Shown: positions 11,386-23,010, numbered from the stretch's first letter. The stretch: 64,000 bases of DNA from Aphrocallistes beatrix (GCA_963281255.1 OY725491.1:4328857-4392856), one strand, 5' to 3'. Translations and numbers: made by a program. The notes: generated by a model from the letters alone, not told the origin.

Positions 11386-11885
11386 GCAAATTGATTGAAG
11401 AAACTACCAGGCGTAGAAAGCTGATTTTTGGCATGTGGGAGTCTTTTGGCTATGGCTCCAGTAAGTTATGAGTTCAGACGAAAATGTCGAATGGAATTAT
11501 AACTTCATTGCTACCATTTTATAATTAGAAATTTCAGTTTTTCGACCATAACTCAGTCATTTTAAGTGATATGGCTGAAATTTTAATAGAATGTGTATAT
11601 TAATATATCTCACATATGATACAATTCTCATTAAAAATTGATGACTCATCACTCTGTTATAACGTCATCATTACTCATCAAAATTTTAAAAATTGACAAA
11701 TTTCGTGTGATATCGATTATAGCAGTAGGATAGGCGTATTTTGGGATGTTATCTCCCTTTATATTAATCAATTTGACCCCAGGCGCCCAAAGGACGCCTC
11801 TAGCGGAAACAAAGTGTCCGCCAGCCGTTCAGCGCAAGTAAGCGAAGCGCTGAACGGCTGGCGGACACTTTAGCGGACACTGTAT
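11386..11885 (-). repeat. Rep-A copy 1
   Basis: It shows the Rep-A order in reverse: ATTGATTGAAGAAACT, GGAGTCTTTTGGCTATGG, degenerate TGACGTCA-type sites, ATCGATTATAGCAGTAGGA, then the GC-rich block from 11777. The GC-rich end is itself inverted (see 11813-11869). Confidence 0.85.
11813..11869. repeat. 23-bp perfect palindrome at the end of Rep-A copy 1
   Basis: The arms 11813-11835 and 11847-11869 are exact reverse complements (left arm AGTGTCCGCCAGCCGTTCAG plus CGC) around an 11-base spacer. The GC-rich Rep-A block has been copied back in inverted orientation, a pattern expected from template switching or hairpin-driven repair. Confidence 0.9.
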
Positions 11886-11939
11886 TTATAATAATTTCTT
11901 AATGTGGATTTTTTAATTTGTAAATAAATTTATGTTTTG

Positions 11940-12745
11940 AGAATATTGTTATGGGCTTCAACGAGATTATTGGACTGGGTACGGTACGCACGAGTGCAGC
12001 GGTTTTCGATTCCCAGCTCCTGATTGAATTCCTGAAAAAATCTATAATTCAGAAAAATATAATCAATGCTATTCAACATAACATCTACTAATTAATAAAC
12101 ACTGCAGGCAAACTCTTTCCCTGATCATGTTGGATTATTTTAGAGATTCCAACGTCAAGGTATAAGTCTTCTAATTTCTGTATAACCTCTTCTGATGTTT
12201 TCGTTTGTGCCCGAGCAATGACGTATTTGCAAAGGTAACACCGTTACTAGAATATATCGATAATCATTTATAGTGATGGGTAGATCACATATAAGGTCCA
12301 TCCCTATATGCAACAAAGGTCGATCAGTGGGTGGAATGGAGTGCAGTTTCTTTTGACGTTGTGGTGGTAGTGTGGCGGTTTGTTGATATATCTCACAGGT
12401 TCTTACCTTAGTTAATATAGAATTGATATTTTGTGTAAAATATGTCATATTTTTGTAGAGTATGTAATATATACAGCCTTATTAACTTGATCCAATATTA
12501 TCAATGCTAGTTCATGTGTAATTGAATAAAAAGAAGAAATATTTTAGTTTAATTCTAAGTATCAGCGTACTTACATATTCGATGACATCTGTATTCATTC
12601 TCTTCCAAATAAAATGCAATATCGAATTGTAGGTAGATTCCGGGATGACCCACTAGATCATGGAACTTTTCCAAAATTCCTGCAGTCTCACCAGTTGTAG
12701 ATATCTCCACGTCATTCTCCTTCCCATCAACAATTACTCTCAATA
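11940..12745 (-). pseudogene. Integrase relic II, zinc-binding and core exons
   Basis: Minus-strand pieces in family order: an H2C2-like exon near 12743-12555 (RVIVDGKENDVEI, then AGILEKFHDLVGHPGI), the start of the catalytic core near 12430-12160 (ending in CDLPITINDYRYILV), and the third core motif near 12020-11940 (NNLVEAHN, containing the catalytic Glu). Intron borders are visible before VRTCE and before EFNQE, the same places as in the relics at 34-36 and 59-60 kb. The relic is old and broken. The likely N-terminal exon lies at 17756-18031. Confidence 0.65.
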
Positions 12746-12785
12746 TTAAACAAATGAATTCACGGATATGCTCCTTAATTAATTA

Positions 12786-12866
12786 CAAGCACGCTTCGCT
12801 TGCTTGCGCTGCGCGGCTTGCGGACACGCAATGTCCGCAGAGTCACCCTGCGGGTGCCTGGAGTCA
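12786..12866 (+). repeat. Rep-A GC-rich block alone (copy 2)
   Basis: Only the GC-rich module is present, in divergent form. Its first hairpin reads TGCGGACA...TGTCCGCA and the second CACCC-TGC-GGGTG. Both stems differ in sequence from the usual Rep-A stems yet remain paired. Confidence 0.75.
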
Positions 12867-14246
12867 CTCAATATAACATATTTTAGATTTTTTTTCCTTT
12901 ATAAAAATATTGTAAACAAAGGTCGATGAATAATTTCTCATATGGATCCGAAAATATAATATTCGAAATCTACACCCCTGAAAACCCTATGTCAACCGTT
13001 GAAAGCAAGTTTACTTTATGTATCTAATGTAAACAAAAGTAAACAAATTGATCATCAAATTTACTCGAAAATGTAATATTCGAAATCTACACCCCTAGAA
13101 ACACCATGTCACCCGTTGGAAGCTAGTCTCTAGCATATTTTTCAAAATTCATCAAATCGTGTGAAAATATGTATATAAAGGTGTGAAAATATGCACATAA
13201 TTATTTAATTGCCATACACTATAATACATTTAAGATATCAAACATAAGTTGTGGCTTTGAAGTATTAATAACAATGACGATCTATTGTAGTGTCGTACAA
13301 TGGTTTCTATTGTGATAGTGTAGTCACTTATTTTGTGTATAAAAGGTGTGAAAAATTGTTTTCCATTTTTTTGCAGAGATGTGAAAATTTCGCTTAGATC
13401 TTAGAACTTAACCGTAGGCATATCATTTGACACCTATATCCCAATTTTCACATCTCTATGACTTCCCAATTCTTCAATCAATTCGGACAAACACATATTG
13501 AAAAAAAAAATCCTAGCATTTTAATATATAAGATACAGCGCACTTGAACATATCAGAATGGAATCTTCGCTTATTATTATGTACTATTATTATTCTTCAT
13601 TAATCTTCTTAAATATATTTGAAGTTTAGTCTGGTATACTTAGTTTCGAACTGTTAAAACAAATTTTTAGTTTGCTTATTTTTATTCAGGCTCAAAAAAC
13701 TTGAGTTAAGTTTAGTTCGCACATACGTACTTAAATCGGTACTTTTAATAATATTATTGCAATTTAAATAACTAATGCCATGACCTTGCAAAAATGTATT
13801 TTGATTTAAAATATCCCAAACTAAGTATGAATGCAAATAGACCCATATTTTACCTTTTAAAATAATTTGAATCAGGTCAACTGTGTTTCATTATTTACAT
13901 AATGCTGCGGTAATTTATTCATGTCAAAGTAATTATTGCAATCAGGTTTGTTTGTGATTATGGTCTAGTTACGACATAGTTTCGATATACGTAAGTTGAG
14001 ATTTGTCTGTGCTAACAACGAAGTTGCGAAATATTTAGTTACGTGAAAAAGAGAAATATTTACCGTCATTCGGTTACATCACACAAATGCAACAAATTTC
14101 AGTATCATTGATTAATAAGCATATCAATGGTTCAATCAATAAGAAAAACATTTTGCAATGTATACTGTATACTTTGTATAAAATTTTTCGCATTTATCTC
14201 TATTATATAAGTGGACATAATTAATAAATCGATGTTTCTTATTTGT
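12867..14246. other. AT-rich stretch with an old local duplication
   Basis: No gene seen. Around 12950-13010 and 13070-13130 the same ~60-bp block recurs (ATTCGAAATCTACACCCCT in both), ~120 bp apart. Several GTGTGAAAAT motifs occur between 13160 and 13390. Probably the intron region of the decayed integrase gene on the minus strand. Confidence 0.45.
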
Positions 14247-14467
14247 TTAAGGATACCACCCTCGAAAAAACATATGATTTGGCTTACAGAGTTATAAGAG
14301 ATGTTAAGCGTGGGCAGGTATCTCCGTCAAAAAATACTTGCACATTCCAAACAGTTTTTGATTCTCGTTTCTAGTTTTTGAGATACATTGTCTCAAAGTC
14401 TGTTTTTTTCGTTTTTCGTTAGCACATCTTAATGGTAGTAATCCGACACTCAAGGAATTGTTTAGGA

Positions 14468-14794
14468 CAGGGCTGTCCGACTATATTTACTTCGGGCCGC
14501 AACTACTTCACACCATTTAGTGGCGGGCCGCAATACAAGGGCGTGCACTCGGGATGGGTATGGATAGAGGCAATTTGGACAATTTGTATCGTGAACAATA
14601 GAAGCTGATATCTATTGAAAAGAATTGGTAGGACCATGGTCTATCAGCCATATGTCCCTACCAACGAGAAAACGAGATGCATGATATGGAAAAATTTGGA
14701 GAATTTGTCTAAAAGTGGGTAAAAAGGCGGAGAATGAAGCAGGCAACGCGGGCCGCACAAAGCAAGGCCGCGGGCCGCCTGTTGGACAGCGCTG
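14468..14794. mobile_element. hAT MITE, 327 bp, CAGGGCTGTCC ends
   Basis: It runs from CAGGGCTGTCCGA to GGACAGCGCTG and is flanked by the 8-bp duplication GTTTAGGA (14460-14467 and 14795-14802). GGGCCGC motifs near both ends are typical of this class of hAT MITE. No frame of its own. Confidence 0.92.
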
Positions 14795-16249
14795 GTTTAG
14801 GATATACCAAGGAATCAAATGCTTCCAAAATCGAATCATAGATAGTCTACTATATTTGCAACTACATAGGACCAAAAGAAAGTTAAAATGACAAAAATTG
14901 TAAATTTTATCGGTGTCCGAAAAAAAGGCCAAACACGACGAAAAATGTCTGTTTTTTGGGGAATCAGGAATAAAATCACCAAGTTATAAGATATCGAAAA
15001 TAAAGTGGTCCTACGTTCATCGCCTAATAATTTGGAACAACTCTTGAAATTTTCAAACCTCTATCTCAAACCAATTTTGAGTTAAAATTCTGTAAAGACG
15101 GTCAATATTGAAATTTGAAAGTCCCGAGATATGGAGATTTGAAGTTTAGATGTTAAGAAGAATGTAAAATGAGTTATTAATAATGAACAAAAGCATTTAC
15201 AGACATTTATTCGCATTTATACTGCTAATTTAGGTATATTCGAACCAAATATTTACAAAAATTAGCAAGAGTACCCTGAAAATCCACAAATTTCCTTGAG
15301 GCCCATAACCCGAATATTTTGAGATAATTGTAAATTATAATTCATATTCCAGGCACTACGAAGTATAATCCATCAGTTTAGAATGAATAAAGAGCTTCCA
15401 AAAAGTATATTAGGAAATTAGAGCGAAAGTCTACGACTTTTAGTTTCCAAGTTAGGATTTTCAAAAATGCTACGTCATCATATGACAAAAATTTAAAACT
15501 TACATTCCATAGGATGTAGTGCAATTATTATCAATGAATCATATATGTGCCATAAAATTATATTAGGAAGTGAGAACTAAGAATTTGAGCTTATATTTAC
15601 AGAGATAGAGATATCTCTTTTTGCACCCTAAATGGAGGATTTTGACCGAATCTGCGAGGTCCAAGGCCAGAACTTTCAAAATAATTAACAAAAGTTCTCC
15701 AATTTTTCTGTACACATTTATTAACGACAATTGTATTCATTATTTAGTATAATAGCCACATTTGGATACATATTTAATGATTAGATTCGCCATTTTCTAA
15801 TATATTCAAAGTTCTCCATAGAATTTGCATCAAAATTAAATCAATGATAAGTCAAGAATTATCTATTTTTTGACAAAAGAATGTTTGAGGAACCTATATA
15901 TTTTTGCATATATCCTTTTATTTAAAAATATAATTGATTATATATCTTCAATAGTTTTTAAGATATGACATCGGCCTCTTTCGGGACCATAGAGAGATAT
16001 TAAGCCAGAACTTTACCTATAATAAGCGATATCTCAAGAACAAATGGTCGGATCCGAACAACTTTTTTTTGAAACGATCAGAATTTTATTTCTGATCCAG
16101 TGATCGCTAAATATCTGATATCAAACATGCGATTTCCCGAGCATTAAATAAATGAACTCCCTTATAGAGCTATTTTGTTTGGATTTCATCTGACCATTCA
16201 TCTAAATCTTTGTGTTATATTATCTCTAAAGGTGCCATAACATTGTTAA

Positions 16250-17465
16250 GGTTGGTGTTTCCTTCCAGAACTAACTTTAAAAGTTTTCATTATTTTATCC
16301 TGAAATTTTTGGTGGAAACTATTCTCGATGAGTTATCTACAAAAATACACTTTTCGGGAGCCCAAGAAGTAAGAGAAAAATTATTTTTTTCCCAAATGAC
16401 CTAATTTATAGAAGACATTCAAGGAAACTTTAATGCCTTATGCCTATTTTACTCAATTATTCTTGCACAAAATGGTTGAATAAAGAAAATAATAGGAATA
16501 GAATTTTCAATTTTAACCCAAATAATTTTTTCTTCCAAATTTCGTTTATACAAAATTTAGAGGCAGATTTTCGTAAGGAAAAATATTTTAACTTTTTTCT
16601 AAAGTAGAATATCAAAAATCTGTCTCTATCATTTTGTTCTACGTGACGAGATCTTTCTAAAACCGTCGAGTTTTTAACTCTACGAACTTTGTAACTAGAG
16701 ATTCCTCCTTTGTAAAATTGATTTTTTTAAGTGCTAAAACTGGCTACAAAGCAATTTTCTTCGGAAAGGCTTGATTTCCATTTGTTTTTACTGTATTCTG
16801 ATAATAAATAACATCAAAACATCCTAGATCAACAACTTATAGTAATACTTAACTTCAAAATATGACATATCAAATATTTTAACATCATGTCACTTTCAAA
16901 AGTGTGAAAAAGTTGACAGTTATCACTGGGGGCCCAAAAATGACCATGTCCGATAGTTTCCGCCGAAATCCCATACCTATAACTTTATTTGACTATGCCA
17001 GGTCGTTAATTGAATACTGAATTCGTACTCAGCACTATATTTCCAGCAATTTGATATATATATTGACCATATTTGGAAATATTTTTGGTTGCCTTTTCCT
17101 AGCAACGGTCAGGAAAGTGAAAAAATTCCTGGCCGTTGCTAGGCACGGCCAAACAAAAATGTTTCCAAATATGGCCAATATATATATCAAATTGCTGGAA
17201 ATCTCGTTCTGAGCATGAATTCCGCATTAAAAAGATGATCTGGCACTGTTAAAAGAAGTTATAGCTGTGAGATATTTCGCATTTAAAATGTGTCGTTTTT
17301 AGAGCGACACTAGGTGTTACAAGTGGCTCAAGTGGCGAAATATTGGGGCTGGAGTTATAAAAATCGGGATTATTTTTTAGAACCCCTATAAGGATCTAAA
17401 AATGATAAAAAAGCAATTTGGGCACATTTATAATAAATAACAAGTTTGCATGGGAAACACCAACC
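16250..17465 (+). mobile_element. TTAA-2 element, 1.2 kb, non-coding
   Basis: The ends GGTTGGTGTTTCC and GGAAACACCAACC are flanked by TTAA (16246-16249 and 17466-17469). It has an internal inverted repeat at about 17043-17207 whose arms carry CAATTTGATATATATATTG and CCTAGCAACGG. It is inserted in the TTAA-1 copy. The inverted copy at 62473-63691 is the closest relative in the window. Confidence 0.88.
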
Positions 17466-17755
17466 TTAAGGTGCATATAATTAAAAAATTATCAAAAATG
17501 AGTCAAAAACCTCAAATAATTTTTCAATTTTTAGTAATTTTATGGGGTTAACTCATAAAAATCAAAATAAATACCTTCCAACTAGTGCTATCAGATGGTA
17601 GACCGCTCAGTAATACAATGAAATTAGCAATAAAAAAGTTGCCTTTTTTTACGCCAGGCAAGGTTTTTCGAGGGCGGTATCCTTAAGTTTAGGATTAAGT
17701 TTAGCTAGAACTAAGTCTTTTCTTAATTAAAGTTTGAGTTTAAGCAAAACCTTAA

Positions 17756-18031
17756 TTAGTGAGTACCCTCTTCTGGAGACCGTCGAAATAAAACATTTTT
17801 AGCGTATTGCTTATTACCAACCTTATAGAGTTTCTGTGATTCACCAACGAAATAGGATGAAGCTTTTCTTTTGAAATTCCATTTCATTTTTGAGTTTTGA
17901 GATGCTGCAGCTGGATAAATGTCATTATTGAGAAAGTTTATAATGGCACTGTATTCTTCTTGTTCGATTAATAATAAAGCACGATTGAATAATATTATTT
18001 GCAAGAATTTTATAAGAGGATAATATAGCAA
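17756..18031 (-). pseudogene. Probable N-terminal exon of integrase relic II
   Basis: A 91-codon minus-strand frame contains EEYSAIINFLNNDIYPAA, then WNFKRKASSYFVGESQKLYK. This pattern (short helical start, then a basic RKASxYxV stretch ending in LYKV) is what I associate with the segment before the zinc-binding domain in KRBA2-like integrase proteins. A similar segment ends at a splice donor at ~35930 in relic IV. The core exons lie at 11940-12745, beyond the TTAA-1 insertion. Confidence 0.45.
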
Positions 18032-18189
18032 TTGCTTTATATATAAATAGAAATATTAGACTCTTTGACTTACTTGATAGAAGTAAAAAGATACATAGTC
18101 TTTATCATTTTGTATGTTAAACCTCAGAATATTACGATGAAATTACCGTCCTGATATCGTCATTAAATAAATAAACAATCTTAGAACAT

Positions 18190-18471
18190 GATTTCTCCCA
18201 GCCTCAAAATATTACTGTGTCTCAAAATTTCACGGTTCATGTACAACCTTGGTCCGTATATACAATGCCTCAAAATCTCACGCAACAGCACCAAGTACTC
18301 AAAATGATGAATATGGATAAAATACATATTGATCTATGATAGTATGACCAATAGTATATAAAATGACGGCAGTGTACTACTTTCAATTCTCAACTCAAGG
18401 ATGCATCATTTATTAATTTAGTATATTTTAGTTTGGTCAACCAAGGGGTTCGGATAACCGACGTTCTACTG
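18190..18471 (+). mobile_element. Pogo/Tigger-like non-autonomous element, right end
   Basis: It ends GGATAACCGACGTTCTACTG followed by TA. Inner segments (CCTCAAAATATTACTGTGTC) match the reverse complement of 2640-2690, next to a left end of similar type. The left terminus here is unclear. Confidence 0.45.
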
Positions 18472-18473
18472 TA

Positions 18474-18850
18474 TATTGATATTTGGAATTTTTTTGGTGA
18501 ACCTTGCCTAGGAACGGCCAGGAATTTAGCACATTCCGTTGCTAGGAACAGGCAGACAAAAGATTCCTCAAATATGGTCATTGTATATATCAAATCGCTG
18601 GAAATTCAATGCTGGGAACTAGTCCAGTATTAAAATAATGATATGGCATCGTTAAATGAAGATATAGATATGGGATTCCGGCAGATGCTAGCGGACGTGG
18701 ACATTTTTGAGTTCACAGTCAAACTGACAACTTTTTCACACTTGAAGGTATCATGATGTGAAAATTTTCGATATCCCATATTTGAAGTTAAGTACTGCTA
18801 TTAGTTGTTGAATGAGGATGTTTGCATGTTATTTAATATTTTGATACAGG
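18474..18850 (-). mobile_element. TTAA-2 internal fragment
   Basis: It matches the central part of TTAA-2 elements: the inverted repeat with CCTAGGAACGGCCAGGAA, then the TGACAACTTTTTCACACTTG block and ATGTGAAAAT. Both termini are missing. Confidence 0.6.
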
Positions 18851-18898
18851 TCGTAGAGAGAGGTTGATAACAGGCCTTATATTGAGAAGGCTATGTAC

Positions 18899-19579
18899 TA
18901 GGGTGCTCCAAAAATTCCAAAGTTTGAATCTTATAATGCACACTCTTCAAATGGTTTACCTTGATCACTAAGTATTCACCATAAAATTTTCATGCAATTT
19001 GGAGATGGTTTAGTGGTTGCGCAAGGTAGCCTCCCCCTCGTGCTATTTTATAATGGGATATGTCCGGGTTGAGGCCAGAAGTTGTAAAAAGCCTACTTCT
19101 GACATTTGATTATATTAGTAGCTTGATTTTTGTGATATTTGAGGGTGGTTTTATATCAGCTAATAATACATTTTAATAACCTAAAATCTACCGGTTCCGA
19201 GATATTGGTGAAAACAGTTGGGATCAGCCTTCATACTTGAAATTATTAATGGTTCCAGCTGTTTTCACAAATATCTCGGAACCGGTAGATTTTAGGTTAT
19301 TAAAATGTATTATTAGCTGATATAAAACCACCCTCAAATATTACAAAAATCAAGCTACTAGTTTATTTAAATGTCAGAAGTACGCTTTTTACAACTTCTG
19401 GCTTCAACTCGGACATATCCCATTATAAATTAGCACGAGGGGGAGGCTACCTTGCGGCACCACTAAACCATCTCCAAATTGCATGAAAATTTTATGGTGA
19501 ATACTTAGTTGATCAAAGTAAACTATTTGAAGAGTGTGCATCATAAGATTCAAACTTTGGAATTTATTGGAGCACCCTA
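18899..19579. mobile_element. Foldback hAT-like element FB-2, 681 bp
   Basis: Two ~320-bp arms are near-perfect reverse complements, with TAGGGTGCTCC at the left end and GGAGCACCCTA at the right. The 8-bp duplication CTATGTAC lies at 18891-18898 and 19580-19587. The centre is near 19240. No coding frame. A diverged copy lies at 57568-58200. Confidence 0.88.
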
Positions 19580-20368
19580 CTATGTACTAATATATTTATT
19601 TATGAAGTTATAAATATTTAATCAGTGACAGATACACTACTATATCAGGCTTAAGATTCGTTTTCTTCTCACCAAATTACTCACTGTATAAGCTTAAATA
19701 CTCTTTCCAAGATTTTCAGCATTTCCTACCCCACATCATTCTAAAACATGAAGACAATGGTGCTGATAGGTGGACTTGGACTAGGGATTGGTTGAACCAG
19801 TCAATTTTGTATTTCTGAAAATGGCTTGATTATACTGGTATATGCTTCGTACATTATATAATGATCGTTTCATTAATTACAAGCGCGCTTCGCTTGCTTG
19901 CGCTGCGAGGCTGGCAGACACTTCGTGTCCGCCGGAGGCTCCCTTCGGTCGCCTGGAGGTGACATTGGTTAATTATAAAGGAGATAACATCTCTAAATAT
20001 GTCCATCTTAGTGTTAAAACCGATTTCACTCGAAAAATCACCAAATTTGTCAATTTTAAAATTTTTGATGCGTAATGATGACGTCATAACAAAGTGATGA
20101 GTCATCATTTTTTGATGAAAGTCGCATCATATGTGAGGTCTGTTAGTATACAGATTCTCTTAAAATTTCAGCCTTCTATCTCCTATAATGTCTGAGTTAT
20201 GCCCGAATAACTGTGTTGCTTAACATTTAAAAATTAGACAATGACGTCATAATTCCATGATGAGTCGACATTTTGCTCTGAACTTAGAACTTACTGGAGC
20301 CATAGCCAAAAGACTCCCACATGCCAAAATCAGCCTTCTGCGCCCGGCAGTTTCTCCAATCAATTCGT

Positions 20369-20404
<36 letters not shown>

Positions 20405-20407
<3 letters not shown>

Positions 20408-21761
20408 TGGCGGTCATAAATAATTACTCACTTGAATATTTCATCTTTTTCGTAAGATAATTACCATGTACGGTTTATTTATAACTACTAACTAACTATT
20501 ATTATATCAAATACGATGCTAATACCTAGTAGGGCCCCCCTTAGCTTTAATAACTGCTGCACACCTTCGAGGCATGCTGTCATACAGCTTGGAGAGTCTT
20601 TCTATGGTTATGCCATTCCAAGCTTCATGAATTGCTGAGAGAAGTTCCTTATGATTTGTAGGGTTGTATTCGTGTATAGTCGTTCCAATGTGATCCCAGA
20701 GATTCTCGATAGGATTCAGATCGGGACATTGTGCTGGCCAATCCATCACATCGATCCCATTGGACTCAAACCATTCTTTGACAAGGGAAGACCTGTGACT
20801 AGGGGCATTATCCTGCTGGAACTGGCAGTTGTTGGTTAAAGCATATAAATGAATTGATGGAATAAGGTTATTATCCAAAATATCGATGTAGGATCTGCCA
20901 TTCAAACTCCCCTTAACATCACAGAGTAATCCTATTCCATTTGCAGTCATACATCCCCATACCATGATGCCACCGCCCCCATGTTTCACTGTAGTTTGAA
21001 CGCAGGTCTCACGAACTTCTTCTCCAGGCATTCGTCGCACATATACCCGACCATCACTTCTATACAACAAGAATCTTGACTCGTCGCTAAAAATAACCCG
21101 TGCCCATCGTGCAGGAGTCCAATCTCGATGAGCTCTAGCATAGGCTATACGAGCCTTCTTGTGTTTGACGGTCAATCTCGGTTTTCTCCTAGGCTTGCTT
21201 CCGATAAGTCCAACCTCGCGCAACCTCCTCTGGGTGGTAGAAATGGAAATATCTATTCCATGTTCACGCCTTATTTCATTTCTTATCTGAGGAGCAGTCT
21301 TAAATCGATCTGCTTTGCTCTTCCGCACTAGTAGACTGTCTTCTCGTCGGGTCGTTTTTCTAGCCCTTGATGGAATTGGCCTAGGCTACCATTCGTTTTT
21401 TCCTTCTTGAGGATAAGAGACACGCTTTTTTGGCAACACTCAACTCGATCAGCTATTTGTCTCTGAGAATAACCTTCCTGATCTAGTGCAACAATCTTTC
21501 CTCGGTTTTCTATGGCGATTCTTCGCTTATAAATAGACATTTTTGACTAAAAATAGAAATTTGTTCAATCCGAGATCAGAATTCAAGTTGGTTATATAAA
21601 TCTGAGTTTCTAATTTCAACTTGATTATTACGGTTATTAGTTGATACTGTATCAATATAATGGTTGAATAATAAGATCATACTTGATTTTGGAAGTTAAA
21701 GCTTAGATCTATGCTAAATTCTATATATAGCAAAGTGAGTAATTATTTATGACCGCCAGTG
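20405..21761 (-). mobile_element. Tc1 transposon, near-complete, 1.36 kb
   Basis: Inverted repeats of ~29 bp begin CACTGGCGGTCATAAATAAT at both ends and are flanked by TA. One transposase gene fills the element on the minus strand. The length is typical for Tc1. Arms and gene are well preserved, so this is one of the youngest insertions in the window. Confidence 0.95.
20519..21540 (-). pseudogene. Tc1 transposase (DD34E), one frameshift
   Basis: The N-terminal part (21540 to ~21390) is a helix-turn-helix start, MSIYKRRIAIENRGKIVALD with a YSQRQIADRV helix. The remainder, from 21328 down, carries TAPQIRNEI, WARVIFSDESRF (Asp 82 of that 269-codon frame), QFQQDNAPSH (Asp 173) and LNPIENLWDH (Glu 208), with 34 residues between the last two, the Tc1 signature. 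The two parts are out of register by one small indel near 21385; the frame of the second part continues upstream to about there as PIPSRARKTTRREDSLL. All catalytic residues are intact, so the copy died recently. Full length would be ~340 residues. Confidence 0.93.
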
Positions 21762-21812
21762 TATATATATATATATATATACAATAATCGAGTTTTAATA
21801 GTAAGGATACAT

Positions 21813-22170
21813 CGATTTTCATTAAAATGGTTTGAGGATCGCACAATGGAGAATTAATTTGATCGCGGAATTCTGAAGCAGCCTGTAGCATAGATTTCTC
21901 AGCGATGGCAAGTAGCTTTCCAAAAGTGTGAGCCGGTACAGGAAAGTATCGGGAAAACGCATTAAGGTCTTTCTAGCTCATCGATGTACAGTACACTCCA
22001 AATAAATAGTGGATGTTGACCTGGCTAGGTTGACGGGTGCTCTTCGGGTTCTCTATATCCTCATCTACATCCACTGACTCATCCAAATGAAGGGAATTCG
22101 AAAACCGAGCGATAACGGTGGCGTTCCGGTTTAAATTGTACCCCGGATAAACGGTCCGGAGGACCATTTG
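21813..22170 (-). other. Unrecognised coding-like fragment
   Basis: Minus-strand frames include RNATVIARFSNSLHLDESVD and, after a stop near 21973, DLNAFSRYFPVPAHTFGKLL followed by AIAEKSMLQAASEFRDQI. The amino-acid make-up is protein-like for ~110 residues, but I do not recognise the family. It adjoins the outer end of Rep-A copy 3 and may be the edge of a decayed gene. Could be chance. Confidence 0.3.
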
Positions 22171-22339
22171 TACTAATTATCATTTTTTTAGTACAAATGG
22201 TATTCCTTAAATTATGCAACGCTTTTTGGTATCAGATTAGTAAGGCTTCATCCAATACTGAATTAGCTTCCATCTCTCTTCGTTAATAGGATTGATTTAA
22301 TAACTAAAAAAATAAATATAAAATAATTCTGTAATTTTT

Positions 22340-23010
22340 AACTTCACATGGAGACTTCAAAATATCAATCAATTCTTCAATATCTACTGCACAAATCATA
22401 TTCTGGGAGGACTGATACAAATGCCAGGCGAGTCTTGCCGAAAACGGCGATTAAGTACATCACACTCGGAGATAAACTATATCTGAACACCAAAGATCCA
22501 AACTTCATGATTTATGGCAGGGTCCGTTTCTAGTGAAAAAGGTGAATATCGAAACTGTCTGAATATCGAAACTGGTGAAGGTGAATATCGAAACTGTCAT
22601 GGTAAGGGAAAATAAACGTTTTAAAAATAATCAGGGTATGCAAATTTTTGATACAAATCGAATATTATACTGTCTAATGATTTATCATATCGAATTATGT
22701 AGGTGAAGCAGTGTGAGAAAACATTTGATTACTCTGAGACAAAGCAATTGAAAACAGACGTATGTATTGCACATGTTCCTCAGTCTATATAAATCAAAAA
22801 TAATTCAAGTACCCTTTTCAAAAATCTCAATATATACAAGTATTTCCAATTACAGAATGAGGAAAGTAAGAATGCTGAAATGGTAATTATCCTAGATACT
22901 CGAAATTCTTTGAAACATTCTATATTATAGATAGTATTTTTTCTAATACTTATGTTTCAGAATTACATTCAGAGATCAGGAAGAGAATCAACCTTAGACC
23001 GAAAGAACTA
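22340..23010 (+). pseudogene. Integrase relic III, C-terminal part
   Basis: A stretch with ITLGDKLYLNTKDPN followed at once by VKKVNIETV fits the small beta-rich domain after the catalytic core in the KRBA2-like integrase family. Further short segments at 22701-22778, 22858-22880 and 22961-23010 are bounded by AG and GT and could be small exons. A 14-bp unit GAATATCGAAACTG is repeated three times near 22540-22600. The core is not seen. Old and broken. Confidence 0.4.

Larger units (their letters stand above)
14251..17682 (+). mobile_element. TTAA-1 element, 3.4 kb, with two nested insertions
   Basis: The ends GGATACCACCCTCG and CGAGGGCGGTATCC are flanked by TTAA (14247-14250 and 17683-17686). 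It aligns along its length with the 1.9-kb copy at 7631-9553. The extra length comes from a hAT MITE (14468-14794), a TTAA-2 element (16250-17465) and divergence. It splits the integrase relic II gene, probably within an intron. Confidence 0.85.
19870..21812 (+). repeat. Rep-A copy 3, split by a Tc1 element
   Basis: The left part 19870-20404 runs from the GC-rich block through the TGACGTCA and TGAGTCA boxes to the (TA)n tract. The right part 21762-21812 has (TA)n, then ATAATCGAGTTTTAATAGTA, the outer inverted-repeat end of Rep-A. The Tc1 element sits in the TA tract. Confidence 0.85.

Noticed and set aside
14612-14932. 106-codon minus-strand frame with a Pro/Arg-rich centre
   Set aside because: It spans the boundary between a hAT MITE and the TTAA-1 element around it, so it cannot be an ancestral gene.
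20372-20404. (TA)n run as a promoter TATA region
   Set aside because: It is the microsatellite inside Rep-A, present in most copies and used as the Tc1 target.
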